Source of the DNA: Terriglobus roseus
GTDB lineage: Bacteria > Acidobacteriota > Terriglobia > Terriglobales > Acidobacteriaceae
Reading direction: 5' to 3'
DNA: 64,000 nt
NCBI RefSeq assembly: GCF_900105625.1
Contig: NZ_FNSD01000001.1
Coordinates: forward strand, 2,170,001 to 2,234,000
In this document: positions 51,060 to 60,635 of the stretch, piece by piece
Layout of the letters: every line of letters starts with the position of its first letter
Position numbering within the stretch: position 1 is the stretch's first letter
Position numbers and translations under genes: made by a program
The notes under the pieces: generated by a model
Seen by the model: the letters and a program-made list of their open reading frames with translations, nothing else
Database searches by the model: none
What the model was told of the DNA's origin: nothing

Positions 51060-52556
51060 ATGCTCATCGTGAATGCATTCGTCGAAGCAGGCTCTCTGAA
51101 CCGCCGCAAGCTGCTGAAGTCCGCAGCGATGCTGGGCGCTGCGCAGGTTGCGCAGACGCTGTTACCCGCGCCCATGCTGGGCCAATACACCAAGCGCGAC
51201 CTGACGACTCGTCCCGCGCCTGAGGCCCGTCTCTTCCGCTCCGCAGCGGTCGAAGAAGCGATCACGGTCGTCGGCCGGTCGATGGTTGATTCGGAGCTGC
51301 GAACGATCTTCGCCAACTGCCTGCCGAACACGCTGGACACGACCGTCTTCCACGGCACACGCGGCGGCAAGGCGGATACCTTCGTCATCACCGGCGACAT
51401 CGACGCGCTGTGGCTGCGCGACTCCTCCGCGCAGATGCACCCCTACCTGCCCTTCGTAAAGCAGGACGCTGCGCTGGCTCGCCTGATCGTAGGGCTGATC
51501 CACAGGCATGCGCAGTGCATCCTGCTGGATCCTTATGCCAATGCGTTCCGCCGCAACCCGAACGACTCCCCGCTGGACTGGGCCGTGAAGGATGCCACGG
51601 ATCACAAGCCCGGCGTGGGCGAACGAAAGTGGGAGGTCGATTCGCTCTGCTACCCCATTCGCCTGGCACATGGCTACTGGAAGGCGACGGGCGACACCAA
51701 GGCCTTCGACAGCGAGTGGGTCGCCGCCGCAACGCTGACCATCAAGACCTTTCGCGAACAGCAGAGGCAGCATGACCGCGGTCCTTATCATTTTCAGCGG
51801 TCGGCGAAGAGTCCCACGGACACCGTAATGCTCGATGGCTACGGCGCGCCCACGCGGCCCAATGGCATGTTGCATTCCATCTTCCGTCCTTCGGATGATG
51901 CGTGTACCTATCCACTGTTTGTTCCGGCGAACCTGTTTGCGGTGGTCGCCCTGCGGATGTTGGCGGAAATCGCATCCGCGATTCACAACGTCAAACTCGC
52001 AGGCGATGCCACCGCGCTTGCGGACGAGGTACTCGTTGCAACGGCTCATCATGGCCGCGTGACGCATCCTCGCATGGGCGAGATCTGGGCTTACGAGATC
52101 GATGGTTTCGGCAACGTAAACCTGATGGACGATGCCAATGCACCCGGACTGCTCTCCATCGCGTACCTGGGCGCGACGGGCCGAGACAGCAACGGCCAGC
52201 CCGAAGATGCACTCTACGCAAGGACCCGTGCTTTCGCGCTGAGCGATGAGAATCCCTACTTCTTCAAGGGCCGCGCCGCAGAAGGCATCGGCGGTCCGCA
52301 CGTCGGTCTGGGCTTCATCTGGCCGATGAGCATCACGATGCGGGCGCTGACCAGTACGGACGACGCAGAGATCCGCACCTGCCTGCGCACGCTGCGCGAC
52401 TGCACAGCTGGCACCCATTACATGCATGAGGCCTTCCACAAAGACGACCCCACGAAGTTTACGAGGCCGTGGTTCGCATGGGCGAACACGCTCTTCGGTG
52501 AGCTGATTCTCAAGCTCCATCGCGAACGCCCGGCGGTCCTGCGCGAGCCTCTCTAG
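51060..52556 (+). CDS. Secreted GH125 metal-independent exo-alpha-mannosidase
   Basis: The 498-residue protein starts with a Tat-like signal ([20 protein letters not shown]). The (alpha/alpha)6 barrel has the GH125 motifs [19 protein letters not shown] and [17 protein letters not shown], and [20 protein letters not shown] near the end. GH125 enzymes trim alpha-1,6-mannosides without calcium. A short GCGGAC hairpin directly follows. Together with the preceding GH79-like enzyme it suggests degradation of a fungal or plant heteroglycan. Confidence 0.92.
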   Translation: MLIVNAFVEAGSLNRRKLLKSAAMLGAAQVAQTLLPAPMLGQYTKRDLTTRPAPEARLFRSAAVEEAITVVGRSMVDSELRTIFANCLPNTLDTTVFHGTRGGKADTFVITGDIDALWLRDSSAQMHPYLPFVKQDAALARLIVGLIHRHAQCILLDPYANAFRRNPNDSPLDWAVKDATDHKPGVGERKWEVDSLCYPIRLAHGYWKATGDTKAFDSEWVAAATLTIKTFREQQRQHDRGPYHFQRSAKSPTDTVMLDGYGAPTRPNGMLHSIFRPSDDACTYPLFVPANLFAVVALRMLAEIASAIHNVKLAGDATALADEVLVATAHHGRVTHPRMGEIWAYEIDGFGNVNLMDDANAPGLLSIAYLGATGRDSNGQPEDALYARTRAFALSDENPYFFKGRAAEGIGGPHVGLGFIWPMSITMRALTSTDDAEIRTCLRTLRDCTAGTHYMHEAFHKDDPTKFTRPWFAWANTLFGELILKLHRERPAVLREPL

Positions 52557-52572
52557 CGGACCAGAAGTCCGC
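52556..52572 (+). terminator. Short hairpin after the GH125 gene
   Basis: GCGGAC-CAGAA-GTCCGC overlaps the stop codon's last base. It is short and lacks a T-tract, so termination is only possible. Confidence 0.3.
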
Positions 52573-52634
52573 CGAATGCCCTGTCCCCGGCCATTTGCTC
52601 ATTCGCCCCCGGCAGGCGCGTCTAAACTGAAGCT

Positions 52635-53855
52635 ATGAGCCTCAAGGAACGCCGTGATGTCGTGGGACTGTGCCAGGCAGCCGGGTCCGGCGCGAGCGGC
52701 GTGCTGTTCAGCCTGGTGGCTGTACGTGGATCGTCCTACCGGCGATCCGGCGCACGGCTGCTGGCGCTGCCGGATGGACGCGCTGCCGGAACCTTGAGCG
52801 GTGGCTGCCTGGAAGCGGAACTACTGCGGCGTTCCGCCTGGTTCATTCGCGATGGCGCGCGCCTGGAACACTTCAGCACATCCTTCGATGACACTGCGGA
52901 GATTCCGTACGGCCTGGGCTGCGGCGGCGAGTTGGACCTGCTGGCAGAGCCACTCCATGCACCCGAAGCCGTCGCGCTCGCAGACGCCCTGCATGCCACC
53001 TTAAACGGCGAGCATCGCACCATCGCCACGCTGCTCCCGCAGGACGGTCAGCCGCTACAGCGCTTCGTGATGGATGCGCATGGCGATGTGCTCTTTGCGA
53101 GTGAATCTATCGAGACAGAAGACATTGTGGAGTACCGCCGAACCGCATTGCGCGCAGCGCACGGGAGTATGACAGGCCGCATCTTCACGGAGCGGATCGA
53201 TCCGGCGCAGCGCCTGGTCATCTTTGGCGCGGGTGAGGATGCTCGCCCGCTGGCTCAACTGGCGCATGCGATGGGATGGGCTGTGGCCGTGGTGGACAGC
53301 CGTGCGGACCGTGCTGCGACCTCCCGCTTTCCTTCAGCAGAACAAGTACTTGTTGCGACCGATGTGGCCTCCGTGCCGGTGCACGCACACGACGCCGCCG
53401 TGCTGATGACGCATTCGTATGAGCAGGACCGGCGACTGCTGGCAGAGCTGCTGCCTCTGCAGCCTCGCTACCTGGGCGTACTGGGCGCGCGCCACCGGTC
53501 TGCTCTGCTGTTATCGGAAGCCGCCGAGCTAGCCGGACTGCCGTTGGCCGATGCACTGGAGCGCACGCATGCTCCCATTGGACTGGAACTGGGCGGGGAC
53601 GGACCAGAGGCTGTGGCCCTCTCCATCGTCGCGCAGTTACAGCGAATCTTCACGCAGGACACGGCACCGCCATATAACCGCAGCGCCGAGACTGTCGCGC
53701 CAAGACGCATGTCTTTGGATGATCTTGAACATCTGCTTGCGGACGGGCCCGCGCGTCCCGCGGTAGAGAACTGCGCGATCTACACGGAAAACGAAATTTA
53801 TGTGGAGACCGTGATTTCAACGTCGCCGGCAGACCGACCTGGGGTTAACGGATGA
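52635..53855 (+). CDS. xdhC: XdhC/CoxI-family molybdenum cofactor maturation protein
   Basis: The 406-residue protein has an N-terminal XdhC/CoxI domain (RGSSYRRSGARLLAL, GTLSGGCLEAELLRRS, GLGCGGELDLL) and a C-terminal Rossmann-like domain (VIFGAGEDARPLAQLAHAMG, LGVLGARHRSALL). XdhC binds sulfurated molybdenum cofactor and loads xanthine-dehydrogenase-type enzymes. Overlaps mocA by 4 nt. The client enzyme is not in the window. Confidence 0.92.
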   Translation: MSLKERRDVVGLCQAAGSGASGVLFSLVAVRGSSYRRSGARLLALPDGRAAGTLSGGCLEAELLRRSAWFIRDGARLEHFSTSFDDTAEIPYGLGCGGELDLLAEPLHAPEAVALADALHATLNGEHRTIATLLPQDGQPLQRFVMDAHGDVLFASESIETEDIVEYRRTALRAAHGSMTGRIFTERIDPAQRLVIFGAGEDARPLAQLAHAMGWAVAVVDSRADRAATSRFPSAEQVLVATDVASVPVHAHDAAVLMTHSYEQDRRLLAELLPLQPRYLGVLGARHRSALLLSEAAELAGLPLADALERTHAPIGLELGGDGPEAVALSIVAQLQRIFTQDTAPPYNRSAETVAPRRMSLDDLEHLLADGPARPAVENCAIYTENEIYVETVISTSPADRPGVNG

Positions 53856-54517
53856 GCCGCAAGGTGGCCGCACTGGTGCTGGCGGCCGGCGGATCTTCGC
53901 GTCTGGGCCAGCCGAAACAACTGGTGGAATATCACGGGGAGCGCCTGATCGATCGCGCCATCCGCATCGCGCGGGAGGCGGGTGCCTCGCCAATCTTCGT
54001 CGTGCTGGGTGCCGAGTACGAAAGCATCCTGAAAGTGCTGACCCCGTTTGACAGCACCATACGCATCCTGATCAACAAGGGATGGAAGCGCGGTATGGCT
54101 TCATCCATTGCGCTGGGTGCATCGGCCGCGGAGCGCGTGGGCGCGGACGATCTGCTGATATTGACCTGTGACCAGGTCTCAGTGACGCGGGAACACCTGA
54201 AGAAACTGATGGAGTCGTCGCGTCGCGAGCATGTGGTGGCCTCGTACTACTGGGAACGGCGCGGCATTCCCGCGCTGTTTCCGGACTTCGCCTTTCACGC
54301 TCTGCAGGAACTGACCGGCGATACGGGCGCACGCGATCTGCTGCAGGACGACGCTGTCTTCACGGTACCGCTGCCCGGCGGCGAATTCGACGTGGATACG
54401 CCGGGAGACCTCGAACGCCTGCGCGCGATGGAGCACGACGCCGGCCACAAACGGGACACCACCAGCCCTGAACCAGAGGGCAATCCGTCAGCGACGGCAG
54501 GCACGTCTGGCTTCTGA
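53852..54517 (+). CDS. mocA: Molybdenum cofactor cytidylyltransferase-type nucleotidyltransferase
   Basis: The 221-residue MobA/MocA-like enzyme starts VAALVLAAGGSSRLGQPKQL, the nucleotide-binding loop, and has the CDQVSV and RGIPALFP segments. The C-terminus is a short Thr/Pro/Gly tail. It adds CMP to molybdopterin for the xanthine-oxidase family, fitting its coupling to xdhC. Confidence 0.88.
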   Translation: MSRKVAALVLAAGGSSRLGQPKQLVEYHGERLIDRAIRIAREAGASPIFVVLGAEYESILKVLTPFDSTIRILINKGWKRGMASSIALGASAAERVGADDLLILTCDQVSVTREHLKKLMESSRREHVVASYYWERRGIPALFPDFAFHALQELTGDTGARDLLQDDAVFTVPLPGGEFDVDTPGDLERLRAMEHDAGHKRDTTSPEPEGNPSATAGTSGF

Positions 54518-54664
54518 CGGGCGACCCTGATGGCAGCTTGCGCCGTACCAACGAAGTGGCCATCTGGTTGCCATGTAATCGAGTGCTATCAAAAAGTATT
54601 GCGTGTGGAGGACACCACGCGCTCTTATGCCTGAATCTGACATACAACACCAGCGTGATCTCCG

Positions 54665-54690
54665 CGCTTCCGCCATTGCTGCCGGAAGCG
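54665..54690 (+). other. Hairpin upstream of the first desaturase gene
   Basis: CGCTTCCG and CGGAAGCG form an exact 8-bp stem, 39 nt before the TTG start. It could end mocA transcripts or lie in the desaturase leader. No clear promoter is seen in 54518-54728. Confidence 0.35.
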
Positions 54691-54728
54691 TAACGTGAAT
54701 CAACTGTTGGATGTATCGAGGGAGCGCG

Positions 54729-56282
54729 TTGGACAAGCGTGTTGTCATAGTGGGTGCGGGACCGGGCGGACTGGCATCTGCCATGTTGCTGGCGTCGTCG
54801 GGCGTTGATGTCACGATCGTTGAGAAGCGCGACCACGTGGGCGGTCGCACCAGTACGTTCGAGCAGGACGGCTTCCACTTCGACTACGGTCCAACTTTCT
54901 TTCTATATCCGCGCGTTCTGCGGGAGATCTTCGCGGCTTCCGGCTACTCGCTGGAGCGTGAAGTACCCATGGTGCGACTGGATCCGCAGTACCGCCTGGT
55001 CTTCGGCCAGGGTGGTGAACTACTTGCGACCGGCGATCAGGAGCGCATGAAGGCCGCAGTCGCGCGGCTGTGTCCTGCCGATGCGAAGAATCTCGACCGC
55101 TTCATGCGGGATAACCGCGACAAGCTGCAGAAGTTCCTGCCCTTCCTGGAGTCGCCCTTCGAAGGCTGGAGTGACCTGCTGAAGCCGGGCATGCTAAAGC
55201 TGCTGCCCATCTTGGCGCCATGGCGTTCGCTGGATGACGAACTGCGGCAGTACTTCAGCGATGAACGCATCCGGCTGGGCTTCTCCTTCCAGTCAAAGTA
55301 CCTGGGCATGTCGCCCTTCCGCTGTCCGGGCCTGTTCTCCATCCTGTCGTTCCTCGAGTATGAGTATGGTGTCTTCCATCCCATCGGCGGCTGCGGCGCC
55401 ATCACGCGCGCCATGGCCCACATCTGCGAAGAAATGGGTGTCAAGATTCTCTGCGACGAAGCTGTCGAAGGCATCGAGTTCACCGGTCGCAAGGCAACGG
55501 GTGTGAAGACCGCAAAGCGTCAACTGAAGGCGGACGCCGTTGTGATGAACGCCGAGTTCGCCGAAGCTGCGCGACGGCTGATTCCACAGCATCTGCGTTC
55601 GCGCTGGTCCGACGACAAGATCGAGAAAAAGGACCATTCCTGCTCGACCTTCATGCTCTACCTCGGTATCGAGGGGCGCTACGACGACGTCTCGCACCAC
55701 ACCATCTACCTGTCGAAGGACTATCGCGGCAACCTGCACGACATTGAAAAGAACCATATGCTGTCGGCTGATCCCTCGATCTATGTACAGAACGCCAGCG
55801 TCAGCGATGACACACTCGCACCGCAGGGTATGAGTTCCCTGTACGTCCTTGCGCCCGTGACACACGGCTGCGATGGCGTGAACTGGGAGCGCGATGTTGC
55901 CCCCTTCCGCGAACGCGTGCTGGACCAGATGGGCAGCATCGGCATGGGCGATGTACGCAAGCGCATCCGCACGGAACGCGTTCTGACACCGGCCAACTGG
56001 GCGGCAGAGTTCGCCCTGCACAAGGGCAGCACCTTCAGCATGGCGCACAGCCTGAAACAGATGCTGCACCTTCGGCCGCACAATCGGTTTGAAGAGACCG
56101 AGGGTGTCTACCTCGCAGGCGGCGGCACGCACCCGGGTTCGGGTCTTCCTGTGATCTTTGAGTCTGCTCGCATCTCCGCGCAGTTGATGCTGGATGACAT
56201 GGGTCTCAAGCACGCGTGGAACTTCGATCGATCCGCCTTCGACCAGTCGCATCTGCAGGACCGCGACCTCGCAGTGCAATAG
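54729..56282 (+). CDS. CrtI-type FAD-dependent desaturase 1
   Basis: The 517-residue protein opens with the FAD motif VVIVGAGPGGLASAMLL and VGGRTSTFEQDGFHFDYGPT. The C-terminal LAGGGTHPGSGLPVIFESAR is the phytoene desaturase signature. GAGGGAG 4 nt before TTG 54729 makes that start likely; an ATG at 54711 lacks a site. The family includes phytoene, diapophytoene and squalene desaturases and related oxidases. A paralogue follows at 56348. No crtB or squalene synthase gene is seen. Confidence 0.85.
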   Translation: MDKRVVIVGAGPGGLASAMLLASSGVDVTIVEKRDHVGGRTSTFEQDGFHFDYGPTFFLYPRVLREIFAASGYSLEREVPMVRLDPQYRLVFGQGGELLATGDQERMKAAVARLCPADAKNLDRFMRDNRDKLQKFLPFLESPFEGWSDLLKPGMLKLLPILAPWRSLDDELRQYFSDERIRLGFSFQSKYLGMSPFRCPGLFSILSFLEYEYGVFHPIGGCGAITRAMAHICEEMGVKILCDEAVEGIEFTGRKATGVKTAKRQLKADAVVMNAEFAEAARRLIPQHLRSRWSDDKIEKKDHSCSTFMLYLGIEGRYDDVSHHTIYLSKDYRGNLHDIEKNHMLSADPSIYVQNASVSDDTLAPQGMSSLYVLAPVTHGCDGVNWERDVAPFRERVLDQMGSIGMGDVRKRIRTERVLTPANWAAEFALHKGSTFSMAHSLKQMLHLRPHNRFEETEGVYLAGGGTHPGSGLPVIFESARISAQLMLDDMGLKHAWNFDRSAFDQSHLQDRDLAVQ

Positions 56283-56347
56283 GCTAAGGCACCGATCTTT
56301 GAAATACCCGTATTACCGTTAAGGGGCTCGGCCCCAGGAGTTCGCAC

Positions 56348-57934
56348 ATGCGCGTTGCAGTCATTGGTTCCGGTCTCGCAGGTCTTGCCGCAGCAGCAAC
56401 ACTTGCGGCACGCGGCTACAACGTTGAAGTCTTCGAGAAGAATCCGTGGCTGGGCGGCAAGGCTGCCGTGCTGCAGGAGCAGGGCTTCCGCTTCGACATG
56501 GGCCCAACCATTCTGATTCAGCCGTCGATGCTTCGCAAGATCTTTGCCGAAGCAGGCCGCAAACTGGAAGACTACCTCGCCATGGTGCGGCTCGACCCTT
56601 CGTGGCGATGCTTCTTCGAAGACGGCACTGTCATCGATCTGAAGGATTCCACACCAGAGATGATCCGCTCGCTGAACCAGAAGCAGGCAGGCCTTGGCGA
56701 CAAGTATGGCGAGTTCCTGAAGGTCAGTGAAGATCTCCACGACATCAGCGACAAGTTCTTCTTCTGGAAGCCAGTCGGCTCCATGCTGGACACGCTCGAC
56801 TGGCGCGGCGCATTCGACATCAACGTGCTGAAAGACGTGATGAAGATGCGCATGGGCAAGACCGTCAGCGGCGTCATCCGCGAGCACATCAGCGACGACA
56901 ACACAGCCCAGATGCTGGACCACTTCGTCCAATATGTTGGTTCTTCCCCGGATGCATCGCCCGCGATCCTTTGTGCGATCGGTCACATGCAGACGCAGGA
57001 GGGCATCTGGTATCCCATGGGCGGCACGCGCGCTGTGCCGGAGGCGCTGGTCAAGCTTGGCGAAGAGCTCGGCGTGAAGTATCACGTGAACGCCGACGTC
57101 GCACGCATCGAAATCAAGCAGGGACGTGAGGCGAAGGAAGTCACCGGCATCACGATGACAACGGGCGAGCGTTACAGCTTTGACGCTGTCGTTTCCAACG
57201 AAGACGCGGTGCGCACCTATCGCGAACTGCTGAAGGACACCGACGCCAGCGCAGCCTTCGACCGGCGCAAGAACTGGGAGCCTGCGTGCAGCGGCGTGGT
57301 GCTCTATCTTGGCCTGAACAAGCGCTACGACCACATCGCACATCATGACTTCGTCTTCTCGCGCGATCCGCACGAGGAGTTCAACGCAATCTACAACCTG
57401 GGTATGCCGGCGCCTGATCCGACGTGCTACCTCGCGTCCACAGCACGGACAGAGCCGGCGACCGCGCCGCCGGGAGGCGATGCTCTGTACGTCCTGGTCC
57501 ACACGCCTTATCTAAGGCCCAATCACGATTGGCGCAAGATGTTCCCGGGCTATCGCCAGGTCATTCTCGACAAGCTCAAGCGCACCGGAGGCATGCCCGA
57601 TATCGAAGACCGCATCGTCTTTGAGCACGCCCTGACGCCGCAGGATATTCACGACCGTTATCGCGTTCTGGACGGAGCCATCTATGGCCTGAGTTCACAC
57701 GGCCGCATGAACGGCGCCTTCAAGCCGTCGAATGTTGTTCGCGGCATTGAGGGTCTGTTCCTTGCAGGTGGAGCGGCGCACCCTGGCCCCGGCATGCCCA
57801 TGGTGATGATGAGCGGATGGATCGCAGCCGATGCGCTCGACCGCCTCTATCAAAAGGGCAGTTCTACTAACCATTTCAGCGCTGCCGATCGAAAAGTGAT
57901 TCAACGCGAAGAGGCAGAGACGATCAGCTTTTAG
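56348..57934 (+). CDS. CrtI-type FAD-dependent desaturase 2
   Basis: The 528-residue protein has the same fold: VAVIGSGLAGLAAAATLAAR, WLGGKAAVLQEQGFRFDMGP at the N-terminus and LAGGAAHPGPGMPMVMMSGW at the C-terminus. It differs enough from its upstream neighbour to have a separate role. Such adjacent pairs in C30 or C40 carotenoid pathways combine a desaturase with a second desaturase or terminal oxidase. A 65-nt gap with no terminator suggests one transcript. Confidence 0.85.
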   Translation: MRVAVIGSGLAGLAAAATLAARGYNVEVFEKNPWLGGKAAVLQEQGFRFDMGPTILIQPSMLRKIFAEAGRKLEDYLAMVRLDPSWRCFFEDGTVIDLKDSTPEMIRSLNQKQAGLGDKYGEFLKVSEDLHDISDKFFFWKPVGSMLDTLDWRGAFDINVLKDVMKMRMGKTVSGVIREHISDDNTAQMLDHFVQYVGSSPDASPAILCAIGHMQTQEGIWYPMGGTRAVPEALVKLGEELGVKYHVNADVARIEIKQGREAKEVTGITMTTGERYSFDAVVSNEDAVRTYRELLKDTDASAAFDRRKNWEPACSGVVLYLGLNKRYDHIAHHDFVFSRDPHEEFNAIYNLGMPAPDPTCYLASTARTEPATAPPGGDALYVLVHTPYLRPNHDWRKMFPGYRQVILDKLKRTGGMPDIEDRIVFEHALTPQDIHDRYRVLDGAIYGLSSHGRMNGAFKPSNVVRGIEGLFLAGGAAHPGPGMPMVMMSGWIAADALDRLYQKGSSTNHFSAADRKVIQREEAETISF

Positions 57935-57957
57935 CCTGCATCTCTGCCCCTCTGCGA

Positions 57958-58779
57958 CTAGCCCTGAATAAACTTCAGGATCTCCGCATTCACCGCATCC
58001 GCATCCACCGCGCACATACCGTGCGGTTGCCCCGGCAGGACGACCAGTGTGGAGCCCGGTACCAGCGTGTGGCCGATCTTCGCCGCGTCGTCGATGGGAA
58101 CGATCTGGTCGTCGTCGCCGTGCAGAAAGAGCACGGGAATCTTCAGGCTCTTCAGGTCTTCGGTGAAGTCCGTCTCGCTGAACGCTTTCACGCAGTCATA
58201 CAGGCCCTTGATGCCGCCCTGCATGCCCTGGTACCAGAAGTTGTCGATGACACCCTGGCTCTTCCTGGCACCGTCGCGGTTGTAGCCATAGAACGGGATC
58301 GCGAGGTCCTTGAAGTACTGTGAACGGTCGCCCAGAGTACCGGCGCGAATGCCGTCGAAGACATCGATCGGCAGGCCACCGGGATTCTTCTCGCTCTTGA
58401 GCATGACAGGCGGAACGGCGCCGATCAGGATCGCCTTCTTCACGCGCGAGGAGCCGTGACGGCCAAGGTAGTGCGCGACCTCCCCACCGCCCGTGGAGTG
58501 GCCGATCATGATGGCGTCCTTCAGATCCAGAGCTTCAAACAGCGCCGCCAGATCGTCCGCATAGGTGTCCATTTCATTGCCGTCCCACGTCTGCGTGCTC
58601 CGGCCGTGGCCGCGACGATCGTGCGCAATCACGCGATAGCCCTTGCTGCCCAGAAACATCATCTGCGGATCCCAGGCATCGGCGTTCAGCGGCCAGCCGT
58701 GGGAGAAAACAACCGGCGTACCGGTACCCCAGTCCTTGTAGAAAATCTCTGCGCCATCTTTGACCTTGATCGTTGGCAT
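57958..58779 (-). CDS. Alpha/beta hydrolase, non-haem haloperoxidase-like
   Basis: The 273-residue protein has the oxyanion start [18 protein letters not shown], nucleophile elbow [18 protein letters not shown], catalytic Asp in [13 protein letters not shown] and His in LPGQPHGM. These match the cofactor-free haloperoxidase/perhydrolase esterase group; in vivo substrates are generally unknown. ATG 58779 is chosen at the conserved N-terminus. It stands alone between divergent or convergent neighbours. Confidence 0.9.
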   Translation of the reverse strand: MPTIKVKDGAEIFYKDWGTGTPVVFSHGWPLNADAWDPQMMFLGSKGYRVIAHDRRGHGRSTQTWDGNEMDTYADDLAALFEALDLKDAIMIGHSTGGGEVAHYLGRHGSSRVKKAILIGAVPPVMLKSEKNPGGLPIDVFDGIRAGTLGDRSQYFKDLAIPFYGYNRDGARKSQGVIDNFWYQGMQGGIKGLYDCVKAFSETDFTEDLKSLKIPVLFLHGDDDQIVPIDDAAKIGHTLVPGSTLVVLPGQPHGMCAVDADAVNAEILKFIQG

Positions 58780-58921
58780 CTGTCTGCTCCTTAGTTGAGG
58801 GTTGAACCCTGAAGATCGCATTCCACGGGCCGCGTGTCCACACGAAGCTGTGTGAAAGTACGACGACCAAAGCTGCCGTCAGTCCACGTCGCCGCGACCG
58901 GATCCTGCATCCAAACCGGCT

Positions 58922-60001
58922 GTGAGTCTGCCTCTGTCATCCCCGATTCTTCCCATGCTCGCTAAGCGCGTGGACGCGATTCCAGGCGAAGGTGCCTGGA
59001 GTTTTGAGCCGAAGTGGGACGGTTTTCGAGCGGTCATCTTTCGCAATGGTGATGAACTGCTGATCCAAAGTCGCGATGGCAAACCTTTGGACCGCTACTT
59101 CCCGGAGCTGCGAGGACCGCTGTTGCAGCAACTGCCGCAGCAATGTGTTCTGGATGGCGAAATCGTCATCAAGCGCGCGAGTGGCCTGGACTTCGACGCC
59201 CTATCGCTGCGCATCCACCCGGCCGCTTCACGCGTGAAGACGCTGGCAGCGCAGATGCCCGCATCCGTTGTCTTCTTCGATCTGCTGTATGCAGACGACC
59301 GCGATCTACGAGACGCGCCCTTTCACGAACGACGTGCGGAATTGGAACGCCTCCTCGCGAAGGCCGAGGCGCCGCTCCACTTGACTCCCGCAACACGTGA
59401 GCAGGCTGTTGCACAGGACTGGTTCACACGCTTCGAAGGTGCCGGGTTGGATGGTGTGATGGCCAAGCCTCTGGAAGGTCCGTATACGCCGGACAAACGC
59501 ACCATGCTGAAGGTGAAGCATGAGCGTGATTGCGACTGCGTCGTAGCCGGTTTCCGCTGGCATAAGGATGGCGAGGGATCGGCAGTCGGATCTTTGCTGC
59601 TCGGACTCTATGACGATGCTGGTGCGCTGCAGCACGTGGGTGTGTGTGCAAGCTTCACAGGAGCGAAGCGCAAAGAGCTCGTTGCATTCCTGGCACCCTA
59701 TCGCGAAGACGCCCTGTCGAATCATCCATGGGCAAACTGGGCCGATGAAGCGGCGCAAGCGAGCGGACGCATGCCCGGCGGGCAGTCGCGCTGGAGCAAT
59801 GGCAAAGATCTAAGCTGGCAGCCGCTGCGCATTGAACTGGTCGTTGAAGTCGCCTATGAGCACATGCAGGGAGATCGCTTCCGGCACCTGGCGCATTTTC
59901 GTCGTTGGCGTCCAGACAAGCCCGTGGGACAGTGCACCTACGCGCAGCTCGAGGTCGTACCACCGCAGGAATTGATGACCATCTTCTCCGGGGAGCGCTG
60001 A
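58922..60001 (+). CDS. ATP-dependent DNA ligase, LigC-like
   Basis: The 359-residue ligase has the nucleotidyl-lysine motif EPKWDGFRA (Lys31), RSRDGKPLDRY-like motif III, LDGEIVIKR, LDGVMAKP and MLKVKHERDCD motifs, then an OB-fold (SLLLGLYDDAGALQHVG). It lacks polymerase and nuclease domains, so it is of stand-alone LigC rather than LigD type. Such ligases back up repair; no Ku gene is nearby. The start is GTG 58922. Confidence 0.9.
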   Translation: MSLPLSSPILPMLAKRVDAIPGEGAWSFEPKWDGFRAVIFRNGDELLIQSRDGKPLDRYFPELRGPLLQQLPQQCVLDGEIVIKRASGLDFDALSLRIHPAASRVKTLAAQMPASVVFFDLLYADDRDLRDAPFHERRAELERLLAKAEAPLHLTPATREQAVAQDWFTRFEGAGLDGVMAKPLEGPYTPDKRTMLKVKHERDCDCVVAGFRWHKDGEGSAVGSLLLGLYDDAGALQHVGVCASFTGAKRKELVAFLAPYREDALSNHPWANWADEAAQASGRMPGGQSRWSNGKDLSWQPLRIELVVEVAYEHMQGDRFRHLAHFRRWRPDKPVGQCTYAQLEVVPPQELMTIFSGER

Positions 60002-60077
60002 ACTCAATAGCGGTTGCGAAACATCCGTTACACGCATCGTGCTTCCCTGTTGCTATCCATACGCGCACAATAAAGCC

Positions 60078-60500
60078 ATGCCCACTTCCGCCAACACTCC
60101 GCTCCTGACGCCGCGCGAGGCAGCCCACATGCTTGGCATCAGTTATCCCACCATCAAGCAGTGGATCCTGAACGGAAAGCTTGCGACTACGGCCACCCCG
60201 GGCGGCCATCATCGTATCGCGTTGAGCAGTCTCAAGCCGCTGTTGCAGCAGGATGCCAGGAAGCCCGCGGCGGAGTCGCGCGAGCGCTTTCGAAAGGTCA
60301 GCGGGCGCAATCAACTCATCGGCAAAATTGTCAGCGTACGGATTGACGGCCTGCTGGCGCAGGTGGTTCTGGCCGTCGGTGATGCGGAAATCACAAGCAT
60401 CATCACCGCCGATGCAGCGCGCGATATGCAACTTAAAAAAGGGGATACAGCCGCTGCCCTGGTCAAGTCGACTGATGTGATGATCGAGCGGATGGACTAA
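60078..60500 (+). CDS. HTH-Mop domain protein, likely molybdate-responsive regulator
   Basis: The 140-residue protein has an excisionase/MerR-like HTH (residues 8-60; LTPREAAHMLGISYPTIKQW, TPGGHHRIAL). A Mop/TOBE domain follows (75-138; SGRNQLIGKIVSVRIDGLLA and EITSIITADAARDM). Mop domains bind molybdate or tungstate, so it may control molybdenum uptake or cofactor genes. Five molybdenum-related genes lie elsewhere in this window. ATG 60078 is used because the upstream extension has no HTH sequence. ModE would have a different HTH. Confidence 0.85.
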   Translation: MPTSANTPLLTPREAAHMLGISYPTIKQWILNGKLATTATPGGHHRIALSSLKPLLQQDARKPAAESRERFRKVSGRNQLIGKIVSVRIDGLLAQVVLAVGDAEITSIITADAARDMQLKKGDTAAALVKSTDVMIERMD

Positions 60501-60635
60501 GTCTGAGCGCAACCTTAAGAACTGCAGGAGATCTCTCCACCTCTGCCTCCATTAGCGCAACCTTTGCGGTTACCGGTGTTTGTAAAGAGGTGAACGACGG
60601 ACGGTCTGACCGCATCTGACGTTCCCGAGGTACGT

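Noticed and set aside
58922-60001. LigD-type non-homologous end-joining ligase
   Set aside because: No polymerase or 3'-phosphoesterase domain and no Ku gene nearby; LigC-like fits better.
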